The notes under the pieces were generated by a model, which was not told the origin of the DNA, did not search any database, and saw only the letters and a list, made by a program, of their open reading frames with translations. Made by a program: the position numbers and the translations under genes. A stretch of 14,511 nt of DNA. Origin: JBAJNL01 sp036881885 (lineage in GTDB: Bacteria > Pseudomonadota > Alphaproteobacteria > Holosporales > Hepatobacteraceae). The first letter of the stretch is position 1, and each line of letters begins with the position of its first letter. Positions 6,987 to 14,511 of this stretch are shown here, piece by piece. The stretch spans positions 1 to 14,511 of the forward strand of contig JBAJNL010000035.1 in NCBI GenBank assembly GCA_036881885.1, written 5' to 3'.

Positions 6987-7003
6987 CACACGAAAGGCCC
7001 CCC

Positions 7004-8029
7004 ATGAGCACGCAAACGCGTAAAGAAGAGCATATTCACATTAATGTGCACGAAAAGGTCACATCAGCACTGCCATCTGGTTTTGAGCAGCTTCATTTTG
7101 TACACCAAGCCCTGCCTGAAATAGATGCGAGAGAGGTTGATACATCCGTTACTTTTTTAAATCAAAAGCTCAAGATACCCCTTTTGATTTCTGGCATGAC
7201 TGGCGGCACGCCCCAAGCACAACAAATCAATCAGCGTCTTGCTGTGGTGGCAGAAGAAAGGGGCTTGGCCATGGGCCTTGGCTCGATGCGTGTTTTGCAT
7301 GAAAAACCTGAAACGTTGGCATCGTTTGCTATGCGCAAGACAGCGCCTCGGCTGCCCCTTTTGTTAGCCAACTTGGGCGCAGTGCAACTGAATTATGGTG
7401 TGCGCCCTGAAGATTGCCAACGCCTTGTCGACAGCTGTGAGGCTGATGCCTTGGTGCTGCACCTTAACCCCTTGCAAGAAATGCTTCAAAAAGAGGGCGA
7501 CACCAACTGGGCCGCCTTGTTGCCCAAGATTGAACGCGTGGTCCGCTGCGTGCAGGTGCCTGTTTTCTGCAAAGAGGTAGGCTATGGTTTTTCAAAAAAG
7601 GTGACCACACATCTTGCACAGGTGGGCGTTCAGGGTTTTGATATTGCCGGTGCCGGCGGCACCTCGTGGTCTGAGGTAGAGGCCTTTAGAGCCCCAACAG
7701 ATCTGCATAAACGCCTGGCCCACAGCTTTATTGATTGGGGCATTCCGACCAAACAGTCACTTGAGATGGTCAAGCAAGCTTTAACTACCACACAACTGAT
7801 TGCCAGCGGCGGCATACGCTCGGGCATTGAGGCCGCCAAAGCCTTTCATTTAGGCGCGCACCTGGTGGGCATGGCCGCACCCTTCTTAAAAGCAGCCGTG
7901 CAATCTTCTAAGGCCATTGATGATGTGGTCACACTTTTTGAGGCCCAATTGCGTACCACCATGTTTTGCACAGGTTCACGCACACGTGATGATTTGCAAA
8001 AAGCCGACGTTTCAAACGCAAAACCTTAG
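7004..8029 (+). CDS. fni: Type 2 isopentenyl-diphosphate delta-isomerase
   Basis: This FMN- and NAD(P)H-dependent enzyme interconverts isopentenyl and dimethylallyl diphosphate. It is unrelated in fold to the common type 1 isomerase. Motifs match along the whole length: RKEEHI near the start, MTGGT at 65-69, GLGSMR near 91-96, HLNPLQE at 153-159 with the conserved His, Asn, Gln and Glu of the active site, KEVGYG at 190-195, and the flavin/phosphate-binding GAGGTSW (216-222) and SGGIRSG (268-274). The ATG at 7004, after AAAGG, gives 341 residues, the usual size, with the RKxxH element at residues 6-10. A GTG at 6983 would only add seven residues of low-complexity sequence. It supplies DMAPP for isoprenoids such as the substrate of UppS, encoded in the same window. 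Its stop is 9 bases from that of convergent lon. Confidence 0.95.
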   Translation: MSTQTRKEEHIHINVHEKVTSALPSGFEQLHFVHQALPEIDAREVDTSVTFLNQKLKIPLLISGMTGGTPQAQQINQRLAVVAEERGLAMGLGSMRVLHEKPETLASFAMRKTAPRLPLLLANLGAVQLNYGVRPEDCQRLVDSCEADALVLHLNPLQEMLQKEGDTNWAALLPKIERVVRCVQVPVFCKEVGYGFSKKVTTHLAQVGVQGFDIAGAGGTSWSEVEAFRAPTDLHKRLAHSFIDWGIPTKQSLEMVKQALTTTQLIASGGIRSGIEAAKAFHLGAHLVGMAAPFLKAAVQSSKAIDDVVTLFEAQLRTTMFCTGSRTRDDLQKADVSNAKP

Positions 8030-8038
8030 GTCAAAAGA

Positions 8039-10591
8039 TTAGTGCTGTAAGGGCGTTTCCGAATGTGACGGGGACGGGCTAGGCTTTGCGGCCGCTAAAG
8101 GCGGTGCACGAAAGGCGCTAAGGCTTTCATCCAAACAACGCTGGTCTTCGTCGGTCCACACAATGGGCTTCAGTGGCTTTGTTAGCACGCGCTGCAAAAC
8201 TTCTTCCACCGTTGAAACGGTCACAATCTCAAGACCTTTTTTCACATTTGCGGGAATTTCTTCCAGATCTTTTGCGTTATCTTTGGGAATGAAGACCGTT
8301 TTAATGTTGTTACGCAACGCCGCTAACAGCTTTTCTTTTAAACCGCCAATCGGCAACACGCATCCACGCAGGTTAATCTCACCCGTCATGGCCACGTCTC
8401 CGCGAATGGCAATGCCCGTTAGCACCGAGACAATCGACGTACACATGGCAATGCCTGCCGACGGGCCATCTTTGGGTGTGGCACCTTCGGGCACGTGCAC
8501 GTGAATGTCACGCTTATCAAACAATGAGGGCTTAATGCCAAGAGCCACCGCGCGAGACCGCACAAAGCTGGCCGCAGCCTGAATAGACTCTTGCATCACC
8601 TCGCCCAACTTACCCGTGGTCAGCATTTTGCCCTTGCCTGGCAAGATGACGGCCTCAATACTCAGCAATTCTCCGCCTACCTCGGTCCATGCAAGGCCTT
8701 TGGTCACACCAACCGCGTTATCCAAGCTGGCTGCTTCACGATGATAAGGGGGCACACCGGCGTACTTTGCTAAATTTTGCGTTGTCACCGCAAGTGACTT
8801 CTTTTTCTTGCCATCAATAAGGCGCACCGTTTTGCGCGCAAGCGAGCCAATTGAGCGCTCAAGGTTACGCACACCCGCCTCTTTACAATAAATGTGAATC
8901 AACTGACGAATGGCTGATGGAGACAGCGAAAATTCTGCCTTTTTAAGACCGTTCAGTTCAAGCTGCCGTGGCACAAGATGCTTTTCAGCAATATGCACCT
9001 TTTCATCTTCGGTATACCCCGAAAGACGCACCACTTCCATGCGATCTAAAAGCGCCGGATGCATTTGCATGCTGTTGGCTGTGGCCACAAACATAGCGCG
9101 CGACAGGTTAAAGCCCACCTCAAGATAGTTGTCTTGAAAGCTTTCGTTTTGTTCGGGATCCAAAACCTCTAAAAGCGCCGACACCGGATCGCGCCGAAAG
9201 CTGGCACCCACTTTATCAATCTCATCAAGCAAAATAAGCGGATTCGATGACTTCGCTTTTTTCAGCGCCTGAATGATTTTGCCAGGCATCGAGCCAATAT
9301 AGGTGCGACGATGGCCCCGGATTTCGGCTTCATCTTGAATGCCGCCCAAAGCGATGCGCACAAATTTGCGACCTGTGGCACGCGCGACCGACTTGGCCAA
9401 AGAGGTTTTACCCACACCCGGCGGGCCCACAAGGCACAAAATGGGTCCTTTGACTTTTTCAACACGGGCATTCACCGCAAGGTATTCAAGAATACGCTCT
9501 TTAATTTTCTCAAGGCCATAATGCTCTTTATTCAAAACACCCTCGGCCTTTTTAAGGTCACGCTGAATTTTAACGTGCTTATCCCAAGGCAAGCCTAAAA
9601 GCACATCAAGATAGTTGCGAATCACCGTTGCCTCGGCCGACATCGGATTCATGTGGCGCAGCTTTTTCATCTCAGCCGTTGCTTTTTGCGAGGCCTCTTT
9701 TGAAAGCTTTGTTTTTTTGATTTGGGCCTCAAGCTCTTCAAACTCGCCAAGGCCGTCGTCTCCTTGCCCCAACTCTCGCTGAATGGCCTTCATTTGCTCG
9801 CTTAAGATATAATCGCGGTGATTTTTTTCTACCTGGTTCTTAATGCGGCTTTTAATGCGCTTTTCTGCCTGAAACATTTCAACTTCAGCGTCAATATAGC
9901 CAATCAAAAGCTCAACGCGCTTTACAAGCGAGGCTTCTTCTAGCAAGTACTGCTTCAGTCTGATGTTTTTCAGAGGAATATGCCCACCAATGGTATCAAC
10001 AAGTTTGCTTGGATCTTTGATCTGCTCCACCGATCCCAGCACATCCGAGGGATTGCGGCGAGAGATTTTCATATAGTTTTCAAACTCACGCAGCAGCGTG
10101 CGCCTTAAGGGCTCAAGAAGCTCTTCTGAGGCACCAATTTCTTCAAAGGGCTCAACTTGAACCGAAAAGAACGAATCTTCTTCTTTAAAGGCTTTCACGC
10201 GTACGCGCTTTTTGCCTTGCACCAAGGCTTTCACCGTTCCATCGGCTAGCGTTAAAACCTGTAAAATGGTGCCCAGCGTTCCCACTGAAAATAAGGTGTC
10301 TTGGGTGGGCTGGTTCAGCAAAGGATCTTTTTGCGACAGCAAAACAACCTGGCGATCTTCGCCCACCGATTGAATGGCACGCACAGATTTATCACGCCCC
10401 ACAAACAAAGGCACAACCATGTGTGGAAAAACCACAATGTCACGCAAGGCAAGAACGGGTAAAAAAGGAGGATTCCCCCCACCCTTTCCTGATACGTCAT
10501 CAGGGGTGGATTCAACGGTCTTTTTTTCAAATGATTCAGACAAATTTTTGGCTTCTTTTAAATTCTCGGGGGCGTTTTTGTGACGGGACAT
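8039..10591 (-). CDS. lon: ATP-dependent protease Lon
   Basis: Lon is a soluble hexameric AAA+ serine protease that degrades misfolded and some regulatory proteins. The N-terminal substrate-binding domain begins at LPVLALRD (about 44). The ATPase has Walker A GPPGVGKT at 389-396, Walker B LLDEID at 454-459, and the Arg-containing FRRDPVSALLEVLDPEQN at about 465-482. The protease domain has PEGATPKDGPSAG with catalytic Ser 711 and GGLKEK with Lys 754; their 43-residue spacing equals that of E. coli S679/K722. At 850 residues it exceeds E. coli Lon (784) mainly through a polar 43-residue N-terminus and a Pro/Ser-rich tail after about 828. ATG is the only good start; the nearest Shine-Dalgarno (AGGAGGAG) is unusually far, 12 bases away. 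It is the last gene of the tig-clpP-clpX-lon block. Confidence 0.97.
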   Translation of the reverse strand: MSRHKNAPENLKEAKNLSESFEKKTVESTPDDVSGKGGGNPPFLPVLALRDIVVFPHMVVPLFVGRDKSVRAIQSVGEDRQVVLLSQKDPLLNQPTQDTLFSVGTLGTILQVLTLADGTVKALVQGKKRVRVKAFKEEDSFFSVQVEPFEEIGASEELLEPLRRTLLREFENYMKISRRNPSDVLGSVEQIKDPSKLVDTIGGHIPLKNIRLKQYLLEEASLVKRVELLIGYIDAEVEMFQAEKRIKSRIKNQVEKNHRDYILSEQMKAIQRELGQGDDGLGEFEELEAQIKKTKLSKEASQKATAEMKKLRHMNPMSAEATVIRNYLDVLLGLPWDKHVKIQRDLKKAEGVLNKEHYGLEKIKERILEYLAVNARVEKVKGPILCLVGPPGVGKTSLAKSVARATGRKFVRIALGGIQDEAEIRGHRRTYIGSMPGKIIQALKKAKSSNPLILLDEIDKVGASFRRDPVSALLEVLDPEQNESFQDNYLEVGFNLSRAMFVATANSMQMHPALLDRMEVVRLSGYTEDEKVHIAEKHLVPRQLELNGLKKAEFSLSPSAIRQLIHIYCKEAGVRNLERSIGSLARKTVRLIDGKKKKSLAVTTQNLAKYAGVPPYHREAASLDNAVGVTKGLAWTEVGGELLSIEAVILPGKGKMLTTGKLGEVMQESIQAAASFVRSRAVALGIKPSLFDKRDIHVHVPEGATPKDGPSAGIAMCTSIVSVLTGIAIRGDVAMTGEINLRGCVLPIGGLKEKLLAALRNNIKTVFIPKDNAKDLEEIPANVKKGLEIVTVSTVEEVLQRVLTKPLKPIVWTDEDQRCLDESLSAFRAPPLAAAKPSPSPSHSETPLQH

Positions 10592-10603
10592 GCGAGCCGA
10601 AGA

Positions 10604-10611
10604 CTCCTCCT
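10604..10611 (-). promoter_or_regulatory. Widely spaced ribosome-binding site of lon
   Basis: Read leftward, AGGAGGAG is a near-perfect Shine-Dalgarno, but 12 bases separate it from the lon ATG where 5-9 is usual. No alternative ATG, GTG or TTG start lies between, so it either works at this distance or a local fold shortens the gap. Confidence 0.6.
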
Positions 10612-10636
10612 ATGATTAGGATAAAGACCTTTCTAT

Positions 10637-10665
10637 CTATGACACAAAAAATAAAAAATCTCAAG
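10637..10665 (-). promoter_or_regulatory. Possible heat-shock-like promoter of lon
   Basis: Read leftward, CTTGAGA (10659-10665), a 14-base T-rich spacer and TGTCATAG (10637-10644) resemble the RpoH pattern CTTGAAA-N14-CCCCATNT, with a good -35 and a partial -10. The same bases can also be read as sigma-70 TTGAGA-N17-CATAGA, a poor -10. lon is a classic heat-shock gene, and the site lies 46 bases upstream of its ATG, in the clpX-lon spacer. Confidence 0.4.
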
Positions 10666-10697
10666 ATGTTTGCTTAAAACAACCACTGACAAGGCGT

Positions 10698-11969
10698 TTA
10701 CGAGCGTCCCTTCAAAGCTTTCTTTTCAGGTGTTTTAGAAGCGTAAATGATCAGTGGATCTTTTTGCTTTTTTAAACAATCAAGATTCACAACCACCTCA
10801 TCAACATTTTTAAGCGAGGGCAGCTCGTACATTGTGTTCAGCAAAATCCCCTCTAAAATTGATCTAAGGCCTCGGGCACCTGTTTTGCGTTTCATGGCTT
10901 TTTGGGCAATGGCCGTTAGGGCCTCATCGGTAAACTCAAGACGCACATCTTCCATATCAAAAAGTTTTTTAAACTGCTTGACGATGGCGTTTTTTGGCTG
11001 TGTTAAAACCTCGATCAGCGCTTTTTCATCAAGATGCTCAAGCGTTGCCAAGATAGGCAAGCGTCCCACAAATTCAGGAATCAGGCCAAATTTAACCAGG
11101 TCCGCTGCCTCGACTTTGTGCAAGATAGCATCTTTTTCATCACTGGCGCGAGAGGCAATTTTAGCTTCAAATCCAATGGACGAGCGCTCACGACGACGGG
11201 CAATCACATTTTCAAGACCCGAAAACGCCCCACCGCAAATAAACAGAATATTCGTGGTATCAATTTGCAAAAACTCTTGCTGCGGATGCTTGCGCCCACC
11301 TTGTGGTGGCACTGACGCTGTTGTGCCCTCCATAATTTTAAGCAATGCTTGCTGCACACCCTCGCCTGAAACATCGCGCGTAATAGATGGGTTATCTGAT
11401 TTGCGCGAGATCTTATCGATTTCGTCAATGTACACAATGCCTTTTTGGGCGCGCTCAACATCATAATCTGCAGCCTGCAACAACTTAAGAATAATATTCT
11501 CGACATCCTCACCCACATAGCCGGCTTCTGTCAGCGTTGTGGCATCTGTCATCGTGAAAGGCACGTTGAGTGTGCGCGCAAGTGTCTGCGCCAAAAGGGT
11601 TTTACCTGAACCTGTGGGCCCTAAAAGCAAAACATTAGATTTTGTAAGCTCAACATCACTGCTGCCAAAGCAATGCAAACGCTTATAGTGATTGTGCACA
11701 GCAACCGAGAGAATCAGCTTGGCTTTTTCTTGCCCTACAACATAGGAATCAAGCGTTTTACGCAACTCTTTGGGCGAAGGAATAGAGCCGTTATTTGATT
11801 TAAAATTCTGCCGCTCTTCTTCACGTATAATATCTGAACAAAGGTCAACACACTCATCACAGATAAACACAGTCGGCCCTGCAATAAGCTTCCTAACTTC
11901 CCGCTGATCTTTTCCGCAAAAAGAACAACAAAGTACACTGTCCACGTCTGATCCGCCCTGTTTAATCAT
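10698..11969 (-). CDS. clpX: ATP-dependent Clp protease ATPase subunit ClpX
   Basis: ClpX is the hexameric AAA+ unfoldase that recognises tagged substrates and threads them into ClpP. The N-terminal zinc-binding domain has C15-x2-C18 and C37-x2-C40. The ATPase has Walker A GPTGSGKT at 117-124, pore loop 1 GYVG at 150-153, Walker B IVYIDEID at 178-185, the RKH pore loop at 226-228, and the sensor-2 GAR at 364-366. The ClpP-docking IGF tripeptide is at 265-267, showing that it pairs with ClpP. At 423 residues the length is normal. AAAGGTG lies 7 bases before the ATG and fixes the start. It lies 149 bases downstream of clpP, a gap holding its own -10-like element, so it may be transcribed both with clpP and alone. 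Confidence 0.97.
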   Translation of the reverse strand: MIKQGGSDVDSVLCCSFCGKDQREVRKLIAGPTVFICDECVDLCSDIIREEERQNFKSNNGSIPSPKELRKTLDSYVVGQEKAKLILSVAVHNHYKRLHCFGSSDVELTKSNVLLLGPTGSGKTLLAQTLARTLNVPFTMTDATTLTEAGYVGEDVENIILKLLQAADYDVERAQKGIVYIDEIDKISRKSDNPSITRDVSGEGVQQALLKIMEGTTASVPPQGGRKHPQQEFLQIDTTNILFICGGAFSGLENVIARRRERSSIGFEAKIASRASDEKDAILHKVEAADLVKFGLIPEFVGRLPILATLEHLDEKALIEVLTQPKNAIVKQFKKLFDMEDVRLEFTDEALTAIAQKAMKRKTGARGLRSILEGILLNTMYELPSLKNVDEVVVNLDCLKKQKDPLIIYASKTPEKKALKGRS

Positions 11970-12040
11970 AGTCCGACACCTTTACCCAACACACCAAAAA
12001 CCATATTTCTCATCTAAAACAATCATCGACACTGTTCCTT

Positions 12041-12046
12041 ATTATA
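12041..12046 (-). promoter_or_regulatory. -10 element in the clpP-clpX spacer
   Basis: Read leftward, a perfect TATAAT lies 71 bases before the clpX ATG. The best -35 match, TTGAAT (12067-12072), is 20 bases upstream, longer than the usual 16-18, so the promoter is possible but not strong. A clpX-only transcript would fit the 149-base gap after clpP. Confidence 0.4.
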
Positions 12047-12118
12047 GGAAGACGAAACTTAACGGGATTCAAACAAGCCCAAAAAAAAACTTTTCGCCTT
12101 GAAAGCACTGCCCTTTTT

Positions 12119-12730
12119 CTAAGATTTCTTGGTGACATGGCGCGCAGACACGACCTTGTCCGCCAAACCAAAAGCAACAGCATCTTCTGCTCTGAAGAAC
12201 TTATCTCGCTCCATGTGCTCTTCAATCACTTTCAATGATTGACCAGTGTTGTTTTTATAAATGGTGTTCAAGCTTTTTTTCATATCCAAAATTTCTTTTG
12301 CATGAATTTCGATATCGGTTGCTTGCCCTTGCACACCCCCCAACGGTTGGTGGATCATCACACGACTGTTAGGCAGCACAAAGCGCTTGCCTTTAGCGCC
12401 CGAGCATAACAACAAAGAGGCCGCAGAAGCAGCCTGTCCAATGCAAAGCGTTGCCACGTCTGGTTTGATATAATTCATGGTATCAAAAATCGCCAAACCT
12501 GCGGTCACCACACCCCCTGGCGAATTAATGTACATGAAGATATCCTTGTTCATATCCTCTGACTCTAAAAAGAGCAGCTGCGCCGACACAAGGCTTGCGA
12601 CCTCGTCATGAATGGCGCCGGTTAAAAAGATAATACGTTCTTTTAAAAGCCGAGAAAAAATATCATACGAACGCTCGCCTCGCGCCGTTTGCTCGACAAC
12701 CATTGGAATAAGCTGTTGATGTGCCATCAT
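12119..12730 (-). CDS. clpP: ATP-dependent Clp protease proteolytic subunit ClpP
   Basis: ClpP forms the 14-subunit serine-protease chamber that works with ClpX in the cytosol. The catalytic triad is complete: Ser 102 in GQAAS, His 127 in MIHQP and Asp 176 in ERDKFF. The spacings of 25 and 49 residues equal those of E. coli S97/H122/D171. The oxyanion-hole loop INSPGG is at about 68-73. At 203 residues the length is normal. Two Met codons stand together at the start; AAGGAG lies 9 bases before the first. After the catalytic Ser the sequence reads AASLLL where many proteobacterial ClpPs have MGSLLL, a variation I believe also occurs in ClpPs of other bacteria. It lies 104 bases downstream of tig, separated by a strong hairpin. 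Confidence 0.97.
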   Translation of the reverse strand: MMAHQQLIPMVVEQTARGERSYDIFSRLLKERIIFLTGAIHDEVASLVSAQLLFLESEDMNKDIFMYINSPGGVVTAGLAIFDTMNYIKPDVATLCIGQAASAASLLLCSGAKGKRFVLPNSRVMIHQPLGGVQGQATDIEIHAKEILDMKKSLNTIYKNNTGQSLKVIEEHMERDKFFRAEDAVAFGLADKVVSARHVTKKS

Positions 12731-12760
12731 AACCCTGTTCTCCTTCGTTCAAACCTTAAA

Positions 12761-12794
12761 GCAACACACAAAAGAGCACCCTCTTTTGTGTTGC
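12761..12794. terminator. Strong hairpin in the tig-clpP spacer
   Basis: On the + strand GCAAC and ACAAAAGAG (12761-12776, with a 2-base bulge) pair with CTCTTTTGTGTTGC (12781-12794) around a CACC loop, giving about 14 bp. It is followed by GTTTTGTT on the + strand, but only by CTTTAAGG on the - strand, where the neighbouring genes lie. For tig it may be a partial terminator or an RNA-processing site in the clpP leader. As a terminator it would work better against rightward transcription. Confidence 0.6.
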
Positions 12795-12834
12795 GTTTTG
12801 TTACCCTTCGTTTCTATCTTTTTCTTGCTAACGA

Positions 12835-14247
12835 TTAGGCCACCTTTTCAAAAAGTTTTTGATCTTCAAGCCGCTCTTCAATTTCTCTAAGCGACAGCTT
12901 CTTTTCATGAGCGGGCGGCTTTTGCTGTAAAAGCGCCTCCACCACTTTTTTCTCAAAAAGCGGTGCTTTTAAAGCGGCCAGCGCCTCGGGCGAGCGCTGA
13001 TAAAAAGCGGCCACCTGTTTTTCTTGCCCTTTATAGCGATGCATTTCAGCAATCAAAAGATCGCGTGTTTCGTCATCAGAAATAGACACTGAAAGCTTTT
13101 TGCCCATTTCAGAAAGCACAAAACCCAATTTGACACGCCGCTTTGCCACTTCTTTTAAAAAGGCTTTTGTGTCGTCTTCTGTTTTATCAAAAGCTTCTTT
13201 AAAGGCTGCCTCGCGATCTGCTGTCGAAGGCTTGGAAGCTTCCTTGGCGTTCGCTTTACCTAACAACGCACCCTCGATATCACGCGATGCTTCCTGCCAC
13301 AGTTTGTTAAATTCGGCATCCACCAAACTTTGGGGCAACTCAAAATCATACTGAGAGGCAAAATAATCAAGCACCTGCCTTTTAAGCCACAAGAATTCAA
13401 GCTCTTTAGCTTTTTGGCCCAAAATGTCTTTTGCTTTGCTTTTGACGTCTTCTTCATTCTTAAGCCCTAAAAGCTCGGGCAGATCCTTGGCGCCTTCTAA
13501 CGGCACACGCTTTTTGATATCGACGATCTCATAGGTTGTCGGCAACTTTTTACCCGCCACCGCTTTATCCGAATGATCTTTGGGAATAAATGTCTTGCGC
13601 GAGACAACATCGCCTTTTTTAACGTTCAACAAAGCTTTAAACAAATCAGCACCCAGCTCTTTTTCGTCAAGAAAAAAAGAAAGCGCATCCATTTTGTGCG
13701 GTTCAGCCTGAGGTGGTGACACTTCAACGTTCACCACAAGCACATCACCTTGCTGCGAGGCGCGTTGCTCGGTCAGTGGCACAACCTTTACGTTTTGTTT
13801 AACCCACTCATCCACCAGCTCTTTGATATCACCTTCTTTAATGTCCGCAATCACTTTTGTCAGCGACAACGCGTCATAAGACACCGCAGGCAATTGAGGA
13901 ATGCACTCATAAGTGATTTCAAAAACAAGCGCCTTCTCTGGCGCCTCCATTGTAGGTTTTGAGGTCAGATTATAGACGGGACGCTGTAAGGGCGTCTCTT
14001 TTTTATCCTTTAAAAACGCATCGGTTTCTTTTTTAACCAGTGTGTTAATGGCATAGTCTAGCGCTTCGGGCAAAAACTGCTTGCGCACCATCTCAAAAGG
14101 AACCTTGCCCGCACGAAAACCAGGGGCTTTATGCACACGGGCCTTTTCTTTTAAAAAAGCCGTCAGTGCGGCATCCACATCCTCTTTCTTGGGCGAAAAC
14201 TGTATTTTACGCCGCAAACCTTCTGATGCAAGCTCCTTTGCTGTCAT
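12835..14247 (-). CDS. tig: Trigger factor (ribosome-associated chaperone)
   Basis: Trigger factor binds ribosomal protein L23 at the exit tunnel and shields nascent chains. The ribosome-binding signature GFRAGKVP is intact at 43-50, within an N-terminal domain of about 1-115. A PPIase-like domain spans about 150-247, and a helical, lysine/glutamate-rich chaperone domain fills the rest, consistent with the arms of the family. At 470 residues it is in the usual range. The PPIase part is divergent: where E. coli-type proteins have IPGFE, this one has ELGADLF (197-203), so prolyl isomerase activity may be lost. AAGGA-type sequences lie upstream of the ATG. The tRNA-Leu gene ends 38 bases upstream on the same strand, and clpP, clpX and lon follow, so the block is probably partly co-transcribed. 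Confidence 0.94.
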   Translation of the reverse strand: MTAKELASEGLRRKIQFSPKKEDVDAALTAFLKEKARVHKAPGFRAGKVPFEMVRKQFLPEALDYAINTLVKKETDAFLKDKKETPLQRPVYNLTSKPTMEAPEKALVFEITYECIPQLPAVSYDALSLTKVIADIKEGDIKELVDEWVKQNVKVVPLTEQRASQQGDVLVVNVEVSPPQAEPHKMDALSFFLDEKELGADLFKALLNVKKGDVVSRKTFIPKDHSDKAVAGKKLPTTYEIVDIKKRVPLEGAKDLPELLGLKNEEDVKSKAKDILGQKAKELEFLWLKRQVLDYFASQYDFELPQSLVDAEFNKLWQEASRDIEGALLGKANAKEASKPSTADREAAFKEAFDKTEDDTKAFLKEVAKRRVKLGFVLSEMGKKLSVSISDDETRDLLIAEMHRYKGQEKQVAAFYQRSPEALAALKAPLFEKKVVEALLQQKPPAHEKKLSLREIEERLEDQKLFEKVA

Positions 14248-14285
14248 AACGCTTTAACTTCCTTGCTCCTTACAATAAAACCACA

Positions 14286-14370
14286 TGGTGCGGACGGAGG
14301 GACTTGAACCCCCATGACAAATGTCACTAGATCCTAAGTCTAGCGTGTCTACCAATTCCACCACGCCCGC
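14286..14370 (-). tRNA. tRNA-Leu (anticodon UAG)
   Basis: The 85-base gene folds as a class II tRNA. The acceptor stem is GCGGGCG/CGTCCGC with one G-U pair, followed by discriminator A and an encoded CCA. The anticodon stem is CTAGA/TCTAG with loop CTTAGGA, giving anticodon TAG, which reads CUA and related CUN leucine codons. The variable arm is TGAC-ATTT-GTCA, as expected for leucine. The T stem is GGGGG/CCCTC with loop TTCAAGT. It sits 38 bases upstream of tig and may share its transcript. Confidence 0.97.
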
Positions 14371-14458
14371 ATTAACAAACTCTTATCGTTACTTTTTAAC
14401 AGTCTGCATCACCTTTTAGGGCTTGACGCGCCAAAAAGGCCCTGCCACTCTTTCTTTT

Positions 14459-14488
14459 AATAGAGCGCGTCTCAGGACCTTTTGTCAA
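14459..14488 (-). promoter_or_regulatory. Possible promoter for tRNA-Leu and tig
   Basis: Read leftward, a perfect TTGACA (14483-14488) is followed after 18 bases by TCTATT (14459-14464), which matches the -10 consensus at 4 of 6 positions. It lies about 90 bases before the mature tRNA 5' end, implying a leader that RNase P would remove. No better pair was seen closer to the tRNA. Confidence 0.4.
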
Positions 14489-14511
14489 TGACAGACCTTT
14501 CAAACCATATC
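14488..14511 (+). CDS. Possible start of a rightward gene (partial)
   Basis: ATG at 14488 opens a frame that reads MTDLSNHI and is still open at the window edge. AGGA at 14474-14477 lies 10 bases upstream. Eight codons are too few to identify anything. The ATG also overlaps, by one base, the -35 hexamer proposed for the opposite strand. The stretch 14371-14487 shows no other gene. Confidence 0.25.

Noticed and set aside
6983..7003. GTG start for fni at 6983
   Set aside because: It adds only seven residues and overlaps a small hairpin, while the ATG at 7004 follows AAAGG and matches the family N-terminus.
10747..11466. Long rightward open frame (239 codons) opposite clpX
   Set aside because: It lies wholly inside clpX on the other strand, has no recognisable motif, and its Ser/Arg-rich composition is typical of an antisense shadow frame.
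14401..14450. AGGGC/GCCCT inverted repeat upstream of tRNA-Leu, considered as a terminator
   Set aside because: The stem is only 5 bp with a loop of about 16 bases and no clean T-tract; it is probably chance.
1..14511. CRISPR array, transposon, prophage or defence cassette
   Set aside because: No regularly spaced repeats, transposase, integrase, terminal inverted repeats or nuclease-type genes were seen.

Overview
The window looks like a stretch of chromosome from an alphaproteobacterium. The order tRNA-Leu, tig, clpP, clpX, lon on one strand is typical of that class, and the HAD hydrolase at 5184-6038 resembles a class IIA subgroup familiar from alphaproteobacteria. Three traits suggest a host-associated, Holosporales/Rickettsiales-like bacterium rather than a free-living one: an exported leucine-rich-repeat protein of the type common in protist symbionts, a type 2 isopentenyl-diphosphate isomerase, and a large unrecognised protein with a possible export signal. 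This placement is inference. No rRNA or species-level marker is present.

Layout. Positions 1-143 are AT-rich, with possible gene ends at the window edge and a 9-bp inverted repeat that runs into the ribosome-binding site of the first gene. Positions 144-2051 (+) encode an unrecognised 635-residue protein. It converges on cdsA (2104-2808, -), with a hairpin between them. uppS (2915-3640, -) lies upstream of cdsA behind a near-consensus sigma-70-type promoter. On the other strand, lpd (3785-5167, +) is followed 16 bases later by a HAD-family hydrolase (5184-6038, +). This meets an exported LRR protein (6041-6856, -) with only 2 bases between the stop codons. fni (7004-8029, +) then meets lon (8039-10591, -) with 9 bases between. 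The rest of the window reads leftward: tRNA-Leu(UAG), tig, clpP, clpX, lon. At the far right a possible rightward gene begins and runs off the edge.

How the genes work together. The right half is a protein-quality-control block. Trigger factor meets nascent chains at the ribosome, ClpXP unfolds and degrades tagged proteins, and Lon removes damaged ones. A possible heat-shock-like promoter precedes lon and a separate -10 element precedes clpX. The left half serves the envelope and central metabolism. Fni balances IPP and DMAPP, UppS turns these units into the undecaprenyl carrier for cell-wall synthesis, CdsA makes CDP-diacylglycerol for phospholipids, and Lpd is the E3 subunit of 2-oxoacid dehydrogenases. 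I see no transposon, integrase, CRISPR array or defence system. The genes most likely to hold undescribed biology are the orphan at 144-2051 and the LRR protein at 6041-6856.
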